Shown in pieces: positions 21,531-32,339 of a DNA stretch of 64,000 nt. Source of the stretch: Branchiostoma floridae (Eukaryota; Chordata; Leptocardii; Amphioxiformes; Branchiostomatidae); contig NC_049994.1 in NCBI RefSeq assembly GCF_000003815.2, positions 16,354,523-16,418,522 of the forward strand, written 5' to 3'. Made by a program: the position numbers and the translations under genes. Position 1 is the stretch's first letter. Each line of letters begins with the position of its first letter. The notes under the pieces are model-generated. The model saw nothing but the letters and a program-made list of their open reading frames with translations, was not told the origin of the DNA and ran no database searches.

Positions 21531-22413
21531 CTTGGAAAATTACCGGAGACGGAGATTTCCATTTTTGGCCCGCGGAATATACGAAAATTGGGACAGCGTA
21601 CATGCATTTCAAGAACCTAAAACATCAGATACATGAACGGACGGTCTATTTGTAAAATCTGTCCATATAGTCTTCCAGTTTGCACAGATATGACGATGTA
21701 GAGAAGGGTATACGTAGAGTGCAAAGAGTCTGAGACGAGAAAAAACGCCGCGTCAATTCAACACCACTTTGGTGGAAAAACTTCGCATAAAATCACATAA
21801 TTTTGTATAATGTTTCTTTATTCAACGTTTCCTTCGTAAATCGTCTAATTTGAGCCTACATTTTGCTGATGTAGTGCAGAAATTGAAAAAAGTGAACCCC
21901 GCCAGTCGCGCCGCGCCGGTGACCGCGGCAGTGTTGGCATAGCGGCCGGACCGAAAATCGTCTGGCCGCGACCGCATTCGACAGGTGACCGCTATAGACT
22001 ACTAAGTATTTCTTAATGATTAGGTAAAAAATCCAACGGACCGACGAAAACTGACCGAAATGGCCAAGTGGCCCCTATACTCAGGTTACTCATAAGGCAG
22101 GTTTCACTGTACCTTTTATTACATAATGGAGAAAATATCATAATTCGAACAAGATATCTGTTATAACGTTAGTTCTTCAGCTCATTACTTATACAACTGA
22201 TGTGGTTCTTAGGCATAAGTAAATAAAAAGAACCTACCTGCTTATCATCTTCTTTTCTTTGGACAGAAGTAGCATGGACACAGTTAAATACTTGTCAATT
22301 TGGTAATTTTCCGGGGGGTATGTTTATTCCGGGGGGTATGTTTATTAGATATTGAGGATTTGTCCGGGGGGTATGTTTATTCCGGAAGGTATGTTTATTA
22401 GGGACATGAGAGT

Positions 22414-22682
22414 ATGTTTTACAAAAAAGAGACTCCATTTTTATGGACTCCGTCTGCCGTCAGTGTTCACCTTTCTCAGCCGAGCATGTCTGAGTCACCA
22501 TGTGTGAAGTACAAGATCAAAGCTGGCTGTTTCATTTAACGATGTACTGTCAGGCTACATAACAACAACTGCATCAAACTGTTAAAACCCAGGACCAATG
22601 CAGAAAGGAAGCGCTTCCTCTACCGAATGGCTTGCCACTGGAACACAGTTACTAAATGAACTTGTATTTTCCCTCAGCTGTG
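22414..22682. other. Unique DNA between two elements
   Basis: No gene or repeat recognised. Confidence 0.4.
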
Positions 22683-22894
22683 TACTGTAAATGCATTTAA
22701 GTTCGCGGGGATTTAATTTTGCGGTAACGGGAAAATGGACTTTTCGCGGTGGTTTTAATTTCGCGGTAGCACCATGCACTGTAGTCTCTTACTGTTATGG
22801 AAAAATATTCGGGGTGGTTTTAAATTCGCGGTGAAGCGGCAGCCGCAAAAACCGCGAACATTAATCCACCACGAATATTTCTGCATTTACAGTA
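22683..22894. mobile_element. 212-bp palindromic TTCGCGG MITE
   Basis: Termini TACTGTAAATGCA / TGCATTTACAGTA. The body is built from AAGTTCGCGG, TTTTCGCGGTGGTTTTAATT and CCGCGAACATTAATCC blocks. The same element, exactly 212 bp, is at 29346-29557 and (inverted) 40757-40968. The TA at the outer edge suggests a TA target. Confidence 0.85.
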
Positions 22895-23070
22895 GTTTGC
22901 AATGTACATATCATGTTATGTATGTACTATGTAATGTTGTGCATGTATTAATGTATTTTATGTAGACCACTGGAAGAATAGCTGGCAACACATTAATGTT
23001 GTTAGCTACAAGTGGATCTGAATAAAGTCAAAGTCAGGCTTGAACCTGGCACAGTGCAGGGCTTGAAATA

Positions 23071-23244
23071 CAATATAAGCCAGTTAATTGCACAACGGAT
23101 TACTGCACACTTCTAATTATTGCATGGAATCCCAAAATCCCAAACCAGTGCGGTCAAGCAAGATAACTTTGCATCATTGCACCAGTCGCATAATTGCACT
23201 AAATTCACTGGCAAATGGGGTGTACAATTAACCGGCTTCTACTG
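23071..23244. mobile_element. 174-bp MITE (CAGTAGAAGCC family), inverted copy
   Basis: Left end mutated (CAATATAAGCCAGTTAATTG), right end GGCTTCTACTG, with TA on both sides. In the same orientation as 41641-41814, with near-identical blocks GATAACTTTGCAT and AAATTCACTGGCAAAT. Confidence 0.8.
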
Positions 23245-23639
23245 TACTGGGTGCATTTGCACTTTTATGCACCAAAAATAAAATTAAAAAAAAAAAAAAA
23301 ATTAGGATTGTAGTATGTCCAGGACAAGTGACAGAAACTGGAAGTTTTGCTGCAATACCAAGGTCACACACCATGGGGCTCAAACTGACCCTGACCTTCC
23401 TCTTCCAAACACCTTCCCTCATACTGAATATCATTACAATCCATCCAGAGGATCTAGAGTAACACTGAACAAAAATATCTGGAAATACAGATTGACAGAC
23501 AGACACACGCACGCACGCACAGAAACCCAAAACATTACCTCCACTCTCTAAGAGACAGTAACTTCAACATGGCAGTGAGCAAAAAGATAACGTTAAGAAA
23601 ATAATGCCTTCTCTGGGGTCCATCAGCTGTCCACATCCC
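23245..23639. other. Unique DNA with A-run and (CACG)n
   Basis: Holds a poly-A run at about 23288-23300 and a short CACGCACGCACGCAC tract near 23505. No gene supported. Confidence 0.4.
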
Positions 23640-24930
23640 TAAGGGCAGAGAAAATGACTATAGTTGATGTCCTTGGTTCTGAAATATTGCTGTTCTGTGT
23701 TTACATACAGGATGGCCCTGCAGATAACATGGGCTGATAACCAATACGTGTACCCCATGCACATTCATCATGCCCATAATACTAAGGCTTTGCCAACATA
23801 TATCCTTTGTTTTCTGACACTCTAAAATGAACATTTGTAAAGATCCTGCAGTGAGAAAAAGATATCTAAGCAGCAGGTATTGCTGTGAGGAAGGTAGTAA
23901 AAGTACAACTGAAATGTCAGTAGATGGAGCTAACTTCATCCACCAATCTGATGAAATTATTTATGAATAAAAATTAAAGCAATTAACGAAGTTCTCTGTG
24001 CACAACCAAGTAGTTGCTATAACTTGTTGATGTCCTTGGTTCTGAAATATTGCTGTGATGTGTTTACAGACAGGATGGCCCTGCAGATAACATGGGCTGA
24101 TAACCAATACTTGTATCCCATGCACATTTATCATGCCTATAATACTAAGGCTCTTTCGATCTATTTCCTTGGTTTTCTGACACTTTGAAATGAATTTCTA
24201 TAAAGATCCTGCAGTGAAAAAAAAGATAGAACCAGCAACTATTGCTGTGAGGAAGGTAGCAGAAATACAGCTAAATAGTTGGTATATACAGCTGATGTAG
24301 TCATCCACCAACACTTCAATTACAGTACTTAACAACATTCTTGTTACACAACCAAGAAGTTGATAACTTGTTGACATTTTGGCTGTCTACCACATCCTTG
24401 TATGAAAATGACTATAGTTGATGTCCGTGGTGCTGGAAATATTGCTGTGATGTGTTAACATACAGGATGGCCCTGCAGATAACATGGGCTGATAACCAAT
24501 ACATGTATCCCATGCACATTCATCATTGCTATAATACTAAGGCTTTGCCAAAATATTTCCTTGGTTTTCTGACACTCTAAAATGAACATTTGTAAAGATC
24601 CTGAAGTGAGAAAAAGATGTATTGCTGTGAGGACGATAGCAAAAATACAACTGAATTGTTAGATTGTCAGTAGATGAAGCTGCCTTCATTCACCAATCTG
24701 ATGAAATTATCTAGGGATATCAATTAAAGCAATCAACAAAGTTCTCTGTGCACAACCAAGTAGTTGCTATAACTTGTTGATGTCTGTGGTGCTGGAAATA
24801 TTGCTGTTATGTGTTAACATACAGGATGGCCCTGCTGATAAGCAGTACATGACTCTTATATCCAAGGCACATTCATCATTACCACAATACTCAGGCATAA
24901 GCAATTCAATTCCATGGATCTTAGACATTT
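23640..24930. repeat. About 360-396-bp tandem repeat, four copies
   Basis: GATGGCCCTGC recurs at about 23711, 24071, 24467 and 24826, with TTGATGTCC.TGGT.CTG, ACATGGGCTGATAACCAATA and TTTTCTGACACT.TAAAATGAA in each. Copy 4 is truncated where a LINE tail begins. On the minus strand each copy reads ATCTGCAG, nine bases, then GTATGT or similar, a short acceptor/donor pair. Confidence 0.85.
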
Positions 24931-25262
24931 CAACATCAATGAATGAATGAAGACCTTTATTGTACATTCATACCCACTGGGTTCAGTACAGGTCACAATA
25001 TATAAATGATACAACATGATATAATGATACAATGAATCGACACTACTCAAGAATCGTATTCTACTGCGTACATTCGGCTTCTTCTCGTTTCTTTGTGATA
25101 TTGAAAATGTAGAACAGATATGCTTTATAAGTAAAGGTTTGTCTAGATTCATAAGGAATATAAATTTGTCTATATTACTTAGTCGTATGAAGCGGGGGAA
25201 CATGGAATCTATTAGTCTGTAGAGTTCAGCTCTCAATACTAAGCAAGAGATCAACACTAAAA
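24931..25262 (-). mobile_element. LINE 3' end (L2/CR1-like), minus strand
   Basis: On the minus strand an open frame includes FPRFIRLSNIDKFIFLMN and LIKHICSTFSISQRNEK, like the C-terminal tail of L2/CR1-type ORF2 proteins. A short 3' UTR follows, ending ...AATAAAGGTCTTCATTCATT, that is, a (CATT)n tail at 24935-24950. The 5' part is missing. Confidence 0.7.
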
Positions 25263-25559
25263 AAGGGACTGGGAGGAAAACTTATTTTTCATGCAAAGAA
25301 CATCAACATAGCAGAGATATAGTTGCTGACAAATGCATCCTTGAATTGCATTGATTGTTACAATCCACAATAAAGTCATTACAATGACAATAGGACAAGA
25401 ACACTGACATTATGACACAGTCCGTACAAGCGAATAGTGCAATGGAGAAATGAATTTAACAGTCTCCTTGTCTGAGGACACCGATTTCACCAAAACTTGC
25501 ATCTGACTATATTCGCTACCTGAAATTGTGTGAACAAAGACAAGACTGTACTGATTTTT
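25263..25559. other. Unique DNA
   Basis: No supported feature. Confidence 0.4.
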
Positions 25560-25740
25560 TTTTACATCAGCAATTTTTTTTCTAAACCTGACTCTGAGAA
25601 CTATCAAATTGAATCAGGGCAGCCAAATGAGTGCCGTATGCTAGACAAAGTCCAGGAACAAAATACCAGTATAAGCGTCTAGCCGCCGGTGACAGAGTGT
25701 CCTTGTGACATGTTTGAATGTCAAGTTTTTAACCTAAGAA
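25560..25740 (-). repeat. Dispersed repeat, inverted partner of 30349-30510
   Basis: Reverse complement of the right-hand copy: GCCGCCGGTGACAGAGTGTC against GACACTCAATGTCACCGGCG, AAACTTGACATTCAAACATG, and ATTTGGCTGCCCTGATTCAA in both. The pair is about 4.7 kb apart in opposite orientation. Probably a mobile element of unknown family. Confidence 0.7.
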
Positions 25741-26159
25741 CCAACTAATTAGGTTCCTGTGGCCCGACCAGTGTTCATCCAATGCGCTACAGGAGATGAA
25801 AGGTCAACTGTACCAAAAGACTAACACAGCTTGACAAATGAGCCGACCTGTGTGCCCTTCTGTGTGCTCCATTATGTAAAGCAAACAGTTACCAGGCTAC
25901 AGAGTCAGCAGGCATATTGTGTGCACTGTGGAGGTGTAGAAAGAGTGTTGTTGATTTAGCCTGCTTGGTGGTGATGTTGGTACATTTTCCTATGCCTCTT
26001 GGGAACATACGGCAGTTTCTATGGCAAGATTTGGTAAACAAAACAGGAAAGGGTTGTAAGCCCTTGGCACAACTGTCCAAAAATGAATTTTCACTAGAAG
26101 CAATATAGATTATAAAGTTTCAATTTGTGAATTCTATGCCCTATATTTAACTTTTGACA
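25741..26159. other. Unique DNA
   Basis: No supported gene or repeat. Confidence 0.4.
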
Positions 26160-26269
26160 CAAAATTTGAAATGGGAAAACACAGATTAATAAGCGGAAAT
26201 GAAAATTTCATCAACAACCTCAGGCCACAATCCTCGGCCTTTAGAATAGACAAAGCAGAGATTTGGGTT

Positions 26270-26770
26270 CTGGAAAGAGTTGCAGACAAGAAATACATAA
26301 AAACAAATTAAAGAAAAACCTGAACCAAACCCTGAACACAACCATCCATACATGACATAAGAAGGATCATTTTCAAAAGGGGACTACAACACTAGATTTC
26401 TAGGCAGGGATAAAAAATTATCTTACAAAGATAAATCATAAGCTATTGGACTGCTTTATAAAAAGACAAAAAGAATGACACTTTTGGTCATTGACAGAGC
26501 TGCATAGACACTACAACACACAAAAGAATATCCTCTACCAAAACCTGAACACAACCATTAACAACAGTAAAATGGTGCACAATTCTAAGAAAATAAAAGG
26601 GGACAACACAACTAAAGATACACGGGCAGGGAAAAGCATCTCACAAACGTAGATCACAAGCTTGAAAGAAGGAAAACGCATGAGATTTTGGTCCTGGACA
26701 GATTTGCAGTCACACAAAAGAATAAGCTGCACAAAACCCTGCCCATAACCATCCATACACAGTTAGGATG
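26270..26770. repeat. Two-copy tandem duplication, about 230 bp
   Basis: CCTGAACACAACCAT, AAAAGGGGAC.ACA, GGCAGGGA.AA.A, and the following GATAAATCATAAGC/GTAGATCACAAGC blocks repeat. Diverged copies. Confidence 0.55.
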
Positions 26771-26842
26771 ATGAATGTTTCCCCTGCAGTCTCCGTGATA
26801 TTACACATAACAACAAACACAGCGCTCCCATCCCAGGCTTAC

Positions 26843-26926
26843 CTTCCAGCCTGCCTGAGGGCTTTTCTTCTGTGTTTTTCCGACCCCACTGCCAAATATT
26901 GGAACGACAAGCTCGTCGGGCAGCCC
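26843..26926 (-). CDS. Coding exon, 28 codons (GLPDELVVPIFG...)
   Basis: One of the best exon calls here. Minus strand: acceptor TGCTCTGTGCCCCAG, 84 nt reading GLPDELVVPIFGSGVGKTQK then KSPQAGWK, donor AAG|GTAAGC. Phase 0 on both sides. The GSGVGK stretch is only superficially P-loop-like; the full GxxxxGK[ST] spacing gives G-S-G-V-G-K-T, but nothing else of an NTPase is visible and the exon is short, so I assign no function. Composition is clearly non-repeat and higher in GC than the flanks. Upstream candidate 28947-29026 ends in a compatible phase. Confidence 0.6.
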
Positions 26927-27021
26927 CTGGGGCACAGAGCAATGTGAACCAGCCGGGAGAGAGAGTGTACTGGAGGTTAGGTTGATACTATCGTCCCTTC
27001 ATGCAGGAAGTACATTGCTTA

Positions 27022-27413
27022 GGCCTAGGAAAAAAAATGTTGTGTTTCCTGTTTCCCTACCTACCCTAAAAAAACCTGCCGACCCTAGACTTTTTTTTTG
27101 GGTGGGCAGTGGAGTCACATAGCTTCCAGTTAGAATTTTTATTTAGCCTGCTTCCTGTTGAAGTAAAACACTGCTTGTCCTATCTAATGAAGGATAAATG
27201 TATCTATCATGCACAAAATTAAAGTTTGACATTGAAAGACAAGTGTCATCATGCATTTCAGTTTACTTTGTTCAACTGTATTGTAATATGTATCACAAGA
27301 ATTTTGGCCAGCCTAAAAAAAATACAAAAAAAAAAAAAAAAGATAATCCCTACCTACCGACCCTAATTTTTTCAGGACTGAAACAGGAAACACAACATTT
27401 TTTTTCCTAGGCC
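27022..27413. mobile_element. Intact 392-bp PIF/Harbinger-like MITE, TTA target
   Basis: Long inverted ends from GGCCTAGGAAAAAAAATGTT to ...CATTTTTTTTCCTAGGCC, including GTTTCCTGTTTC / GAAACAGGAAAC. Perfect TTA duplications at 27019-27021 and 27414-27416. It is the reference copy for 10893-11680 and 19859-20134, and for the satellite at 32340-33000. Confidence 0.88.
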
Positions 27414-27699
27414 TTATGATAACCCATGGAAGCGACGACTGCACTTGCTGGGAGTATATATGTATGTGTGCACAGCACATACAAAAAAGGTAAACAGTAA
27501 CTGAAGGCCAGATAAAATTATTTTCTATGTTCTTAGATATCTTCAGGAAAAGATGATTTAGAGAAGACAACAAAACACTTGTCAATATGCCTGCCGCTAC
27601 GTCACGAAGCGGCAAGGATGCTTCACGTATCACATTCGAGAACATTCTAAAGTCAAGTAATTACGTCACAATACCATAGGTTAAGTTCGGATTGCACTG

Positions 27700-27800
27700 A
27701 CTCTGTCTAGTTCATATAGCGTCAATAATATTTGCTTCATTTTGTACTGATGAAGGTGACAGATGGTCGTCAAAACGTTTACTGAATTTACGAATTTGAA
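27700..27800 (+). other. Possible Penelope-like element remnant
   Basis: ACTGATGAAGGTGACAGATG followed by GTCGTCAAAACGTTTA resembles the degenerate hammerhead-ribozyme region (CUGAUGA...GAAACG) carried by Penelope-like retroelements. The GAAA part is changed here to CAAAA. Very short and uncertain. Confidence 0.25.
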
Positions 27801-27904
27801 ACACTTCAAACACCTCATATACTGTAAGAATCACAACAAAAGGAATTGAATTTGCAGTAATCCTGAAGAAAGTCCGTAGGAGCTCGGGTCATTGAACACA
27901 TTGA

Positions 27905-28060
27905 TATTCAGTCTTGCTCAAGGCAACCAGATTAGCGAAGATACTGGCTGCACGGCTGAAGATCTGCCCAAGGCTATGGAGGATAGGGAAGGATGGAGGA
28001 AGAGAGTCATGGTCATCCGTGCAACCAGCACGCCCAGATGATGATGATGATGAAGGCAAC
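27905..28060 (+). mobile_element. LINE ORF2 C-terminal fragment with (GAT)n tail
   Basis: Plus strand reads QISEDTGCTAEDLPKAMEDR, EGWRKRVMVIRATSTPR, stop, then GATGATGATGATGA. An AM-x-DRE-x-W-x-x-x-V ending is typical of invertebrate non-LTR ORF2 proteins. Heavily 5'-truncated. Confidence 0.6.
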
Positions 28061-28094
28061 CAGACCTGGCATTACAGGGTTAAAACTTTAAGTC

Positions 28095-28368
28095 CTTCCC
28101 ATACAAAGGGTGCATAGGGCAGTGCCCATCTCCAATTCTGTAGCCCTGGGCCACACAGCTTTGTGCAACCACTACAGCAGGGGACTAGCTAGCCCACTGG
28201 TTGACGTGTATGTACCATACTCTTTGTCTTTCCCAAATGCTGAGTGCTAAGCTGAGAAAGCAGCATGTACCATTTTTAAAGTCTTTGCTATGACTAGGCT
28301 GGGAATCGAACTCACGACCTACCGAATGCAAGGCGAACACTCTACCCACTTGGTCATTCTACTCATAA
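28095..28368 (-). mobile_element. tRNA-derived SINE (family S1), minus strand
   Basis: Minus strand: GACCAAGTGGGTAGAGTGTT (A-box-like), GGTCGTGAGTTCGATTCCC (B box), then TTTAAAAATGGTACATGCTG and CTTAGCACTCAGCA. Same family at 57895-58185, 58590-58725 and 59130-59375. The tRNA part is internal to the repeat and carries mutations, so it is not a functional tRNA gene. Confidence 0.8.
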
Positions 28369-28946
28369 AGCATAACAGAGTACAGCATACTACCGTCTGA
28401 CATTTAGGAGCATAGGTAAATCCCCTTTTATCCCGGTATGATTGAATTTATAATGACAGAACCAACAGAAGACAGTTTCCAGTGCAGGACTCTCATCATC
28501 ATCATCTACAAAATGTATTAAGTGGGATTCCAGTACTTTGATAGATCACGGGACGATACTTTCTGTTCGATTGATAAATTCAACTACATTCTGGTAGGAG
28601 ATCCTTACTGTGTACAAGTAGGCAAATATATCAAAGATTGTTCATACTTTAGAATCAATAGTATATATGACACGCTAGACTCAACGTGATGACTTATTTA
28701 TATCTGTAGATATTCAATATATGTAGCCAATGGATTTGTTTATGTGTTGTAGCTGTAATACTAACAGACGTTATGAAAGTCACTGTACTTTTGTTGTATC
28801 AATATAGATTTCAATCAAATATACTACCTGGTGGGAACATGGCAAATTATACAATACACTTCAGAAAAAAATACGAATTTTGCAAATATGGGCATTTTTA
28901 TTCTATCAAGCAAACATCCACCCAAAAAACCATAACACCAACTTAC
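28369..28946. other. Unique AT-rich DNA
   Basis: No supported feature. Confidence 0.4.
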
Positions 28947-29026
28947 AGTGTTTGAAGCTGTTTGGGAACAATCAGGCAAAGGTGTGGCTGTGACAGGACG
29001 GGTGAGCCGGCAACTCTGTTGACAGT
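28947..29026 (-). CDS. Candidate 80-nt exon, Pro/Thr-rich
   Basis: Minus strand: acceptor GTTGGTTGTGTCAG, 80 nt, donor ACACT|GTAAGTTGG. Two frames are open: one reads CQQSCRLTRPVTATPLPDCS then QTASNT and leaves phase 0, the other reads TVNRVAGSPVLSQPHLCLIV. The first joins in phase to the exon at 26843-26926. Good splice sites, unknown product. Confidence 0.38.
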
Positions 29027-29345
29027 CTGACACAACCAACTTCAGCAAGCGAGATGTAGCAACTGGGTTGTCAAATGTTTAGCCTGGAGAAAAACAGTGA
29101 ATAAAACATCAATGATTAAGTTAACTTGAACAGTTTCCAACATTTATGTGACAAAGAATCAACTTGACAGGAATGTACATTGAACAACCAACAACTGGAG
29201 AAAAACAGTGAAAAAACATCATAATCAATCATTGGGTTAACTTTAACAGTTTCCAACAGCAAATTGTGACAAAGAATGAATGTGACAGGTATGTACATTA
29301 TCCAACCAACAATGCGTTTTGGCAAGGTTGGAAATTCAAAGCAGT

Positions 29346-29557
29346 TACTGTAAATGTATTTAAGTTCGCGGGGATTTAATTTTGCGGTAGCGGGAAAAAG
29401 GAATTTTCGCAGTGGTTTTAATTTCGCGGTAGAACCATGCACTGTAGTCTCTTACTGCCATCGAAAAATGTTCGCGGTGGTTTTAAGTTCGAGGTGAAGC
29501 GGCCACCGCGAACACCGCAAACATTAATCCTCCGCAAAAGTTTCTGCATTTACAGTA
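29346..29557. mobile_element. 212-bp palindromic TTCGCGG MITE
   Basis: Second copy, same orientation and same length as 22683-22894. Differences are point substitutions only (for example TGTATT for TGCATT near the left end). Confidence 0.85.
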
Positions 29558-29743
29558 TTTAGGAAATTTAGTCACTGCAAAAATAAAGAAGTTTACAGTG
29601 CACAGGCAGTTTTGTCAAATAGCTAGCCTGGGGGAAAACATGAACAAACATCAATCATGGGTTAAACCCATCTTACTCAAGGTCGAAGCAATATTCTGAC
29701 AGAAAATCAGCCTAACAAGCATAATCCATAGATTATAGTACAG

Positions 29744-30166
29744 CAGGGCTCGAAATTAAATCTGGAGAGTATTCAATAGGTGAACAGATAATTATGACCA
29801 ATTATCTAAAGATTTTAGTACAACTAATCATAGACTACAAATTTTGGTGAACAGAAAAAATCTGGGTGCATGAGATAAAGTAGGAGGTCAGCAAAATCTT
29901 ATTTAAAAACTTTACTGCCCTGCGACTAAGAGCTTCAGTCTGAAATTCTATACATAACTTCACAAATTCTAACATGAGTAACAGAAAAAATCTCTCAATT
30001 TTTCAACAATACCAGTGCAGAATAGTACCTACAAAATGTACTTGCAAATGTGCACCCTCCATTAAAATTTAGGGGCACACACAGCTCCAAATTGGCTGCA
30101 CAAACTTAAGGTACACGAGCACAGAACTAAATAAATGAAACCAAGCACCCAGTATTTCAAGCCCTG
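29744..30166. mobile_element. hAT-like element with CAGGGCTCGAAAT end
   Basis: Starts CAGGGCTCGAAATTAAATCT and ends GTATTTCAAGCCCTG. Flanking octamers TAGTACAG and TTGAGCAG agree at five of eight positions, compatible with an old 8-bp duplication. Similar termini occur at 35040-35389 and 52468-52956. Confidence 0.6.
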
Positions 30167-30199
30167 TTGAGCAGCGAATGTCATTTAGGAGCATTATCA

Positions 30200-30340
30200 G
30201 TGGACAGTACGGGAAAGGATCTTACCCTAATCCACTTCATCAATATGGGATTTATCAAAGCATGTAGACTGGAATGACTTTGGACACTTCGGTATAAAAC
30301 AGAGGGTGTCGCCGGTGTCTGTTTCAAATCACAGCAGGGG
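30200..30340 (-). other. Weak minus-strand exon candidate
   Basis: A donor (TTAGG|GTAAGATC) follows an open stretch that could read LHALINPILMKWIR. The acceptor is weak and part of the surrounding sequence is repetitive. Recorded only as a possibility. Confidence 0.12.
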
Positions 30341-30348
30341 TTCTGTGC

Positions 30349-30510
30349 GTGAACTTGACATTCAGACATGTCACAAGGACACTCAATGTCACCGGCGGCT
30401 ATATAGTCGCAATGTCCTGGAATTTTGTGTCTGGACATTGTCCAGCGGCCATACGACACCCATTTGGCTGCCCTGATTCAATTTGTTAGATCCCAGAGTT
30501 GGATTTAGGA
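30349..30510 (+). repeat. Dispersed repeat, partner of 25560-25740
   Basis: Inverted copy of 25560-25740, sharing the CACCGGCGGCTA and TTTGGCTGCCCTGATTCAAT blocks. Its right end is interrupted by the MITE at 30570. Confidence 0.7.
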
Positions 30511-30569
30511 ACATTATTGCTGATCTAAAAAAATCAATATGGAGTCTGAGGAAAGTCTGTACTTTGATA

Positions 30570-30787
30570 TAACGCTACTTCACCTTTATTCGTGGGGTAT
30601 CTTATATCCGTCGTATATAAAACAGTGTAATTAGGGATAACAAATGCACAGAAAGTGGTGTCAAACTCAAATATTTTCAAAATATTGCAGTTTTTGAGTC
30701 ATTGAAATTCCTAAACATCCTCATCCTGTTTTAATTTTAAAATAAACGGATATAGGATACCCAGCACATAAAGGCGACATAACGTTA
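30570..30787. mobile_element. 218-bp MITE related to 6807-7026
   Basis: Ends TAACGCTACTTCACC / GGCGACATAACGTTA and an inner CGTGGGGTATCTTATATCCG against CGGATATAGGATACCC. More diverged than the 6.8-kb copy. Confidence 0.7.
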
Positions 30788-30992
30788 CAAGGTTTAAGGC
30801 AGTGAATATACATTTGTAGTCTGGTTCAAGTTTTCCCTCCAACCCTCTGTTTTCAATGTTCTTTACCTTAATTCTTACTTAAGATTTCAAAGAAACAATT
30901 ATTCTAGCCTTAAATGCATTGAATCTTATAGAATAACTATGAAATATTGATATAAACATCAATTCTGCTATGAACTGTACCATTTATATGGT

Positions 30993-31700
30993 TCAAGTCA
31001 TGTATTGAACCATAAAATACTGTATAAGGAATTTAAAAAAAAACAGTATCCAAAATACTCCAACAATTTCTTTAGGCTTGTCATGTGTGGCAAGACTACA
31101 TATTATGTCTACCACCAAGACCGCCCCTGAAATTAACATTAGCATAATGTACAAGGAATCAAAAAACAGTATCCAAAATAATTCTTCCGGCAAGACTGCA
31201 TATAATGTCTACTTGTACTAGCGAGACCTCCCCTCAAATTAACATTAGCATAAGTATGAAATATTGATATAAAAAAATTAATTCCACCATAAAGTGACTA
31301 CCATTTACTTCAAAGTCATATGTTGAATCATAACATACTGTACAAGGAATTAAAAAAAACAGTATCTAAAATAATTCTTCCGGCAAGACTGCATATTATG
31401 TCTACTTGTACTAGCGAGACCTCCCCTGAAATTAACATTAGCATAAGTATAAAATATTGATATAAAAAAATTAATTCCGACATAAAGTGACTATACTGTT
31501 TACTTCAAAGTCATATGTTGAATCATAACAATACTGTACAAGGAATTAAAAACAGTATCCAAAATAATTCTTCTGGCAAGACTGCATATCATGTCTACTT
31601 GTACTAGCGAGACCACCCCTGAAATTAACATTAGCATAAGTATAAAATATTGATATAAAAAAATTAATTCCGCCATAAAGTGACTACCATTTACTTCAAA
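30993..31700. repeat. About 192-bp tandem repeat, three to four copies
   Basis: The GGCAAGACTGCATAT block recurs at about 31190, 31383 and 31575, with a decayed one near 31090. Units share AATAATTCTTC, TCTACTTGTACTAGCGAGAC and GAAATTAACATTAGCATAAG. Regular 192-193-bp period. Confidence 0.85.
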
Positions 31701-31799
31701 GCCATTTTAGCGAAGCAGGCGTGTGATAATACCCATCATTAAGGCTTGTATACTATGCCATCATGATACTTGGATACGAGCCAACATACATGTCCTTCC

Positions 31800-32330
31800 C
31801 ATTCATGGATGGGTTCCAACTCCTATGGAATGCAAAATGAGAACAGCATGTAGTATCTACGATAATAACTCAGGTACTGGGAATGATGTTAGTCTCACTG
31901 AGGTAACCAGGGCTTGAAATTCATTGATATTTTCCACAGTTTCCTATGGAATGCAAAATGAGAACAGCATGTAGTATCTACGATAATACCTCAGGTACTG
32001 GGAATGATGTTAGTCTCGCTGAGGTAACCAGGGCTTGAAATTCATTGATATTTTCCAGTTGGGAAAAATGCATTGTTTTTGCTGGTGTTTCTTTTCCTTT
32101 CTTCTTCGTAGCAAATCAGAGACTAAAAAAAAGAAGCCTTCCAACTCCTATGGAATGCAAAATAAGAACAACATGTAGTATCTACTAATAACTCAGGTAC
32201 TGAGACTGATATGTTAATCTAGCTGAGGTAACCAGGGCTTGAAATTCATTGATATTTTCAAGTATGGAAAAACGCATTGTTTTTGCTGGTGTTTCTTTTC
32301 CTTTCTTCTTCCACCTGCCAATCAGAGTCT
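31800..32330. repeat. Three-copy tandem repeat (TCCTATGGAATGCAAAATGA)
   Basis: Units at about 31821, 31941 and 32146 share TCCTATGGAATGCAAAA, CATGTAGTATCTAC, AACTCAGGTACTG and ACCAGGGCTTGAAATTCATT. The latter matches the terminus of the CAGGGCTCGAAAT elements, so a transposon end appears to have been caught in the expansion. Confidence 0.75.
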
Positions 32331-32339
32331 AAAAAAAAG

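Larger units (their letters stand above)
20581..22413. mobile_element. 1.83-kb TIR element, superfamily unclear
   Basis: Inverted termini ACTCTCATGTCCCTAATAAA / TTTATTAGGGACATGAGAGT are flanked by ATGT on both sides (20577-20580, 22414-22417), a 4-bp target duplication. Both ends carry repeated (CC)GG.ACGTTTATT or GGGGGTATGTTTATT subterminal motifs, as expected of transposase-binding arrays. The interior is CpG-containing and contains a promoter-like AAGATGGCG start (21530) and open frames on the minus strand. I recognise no transposase catalytic motif. The element may be internally deleted, or may carry host-derived sequence. Confidence 0.75.
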
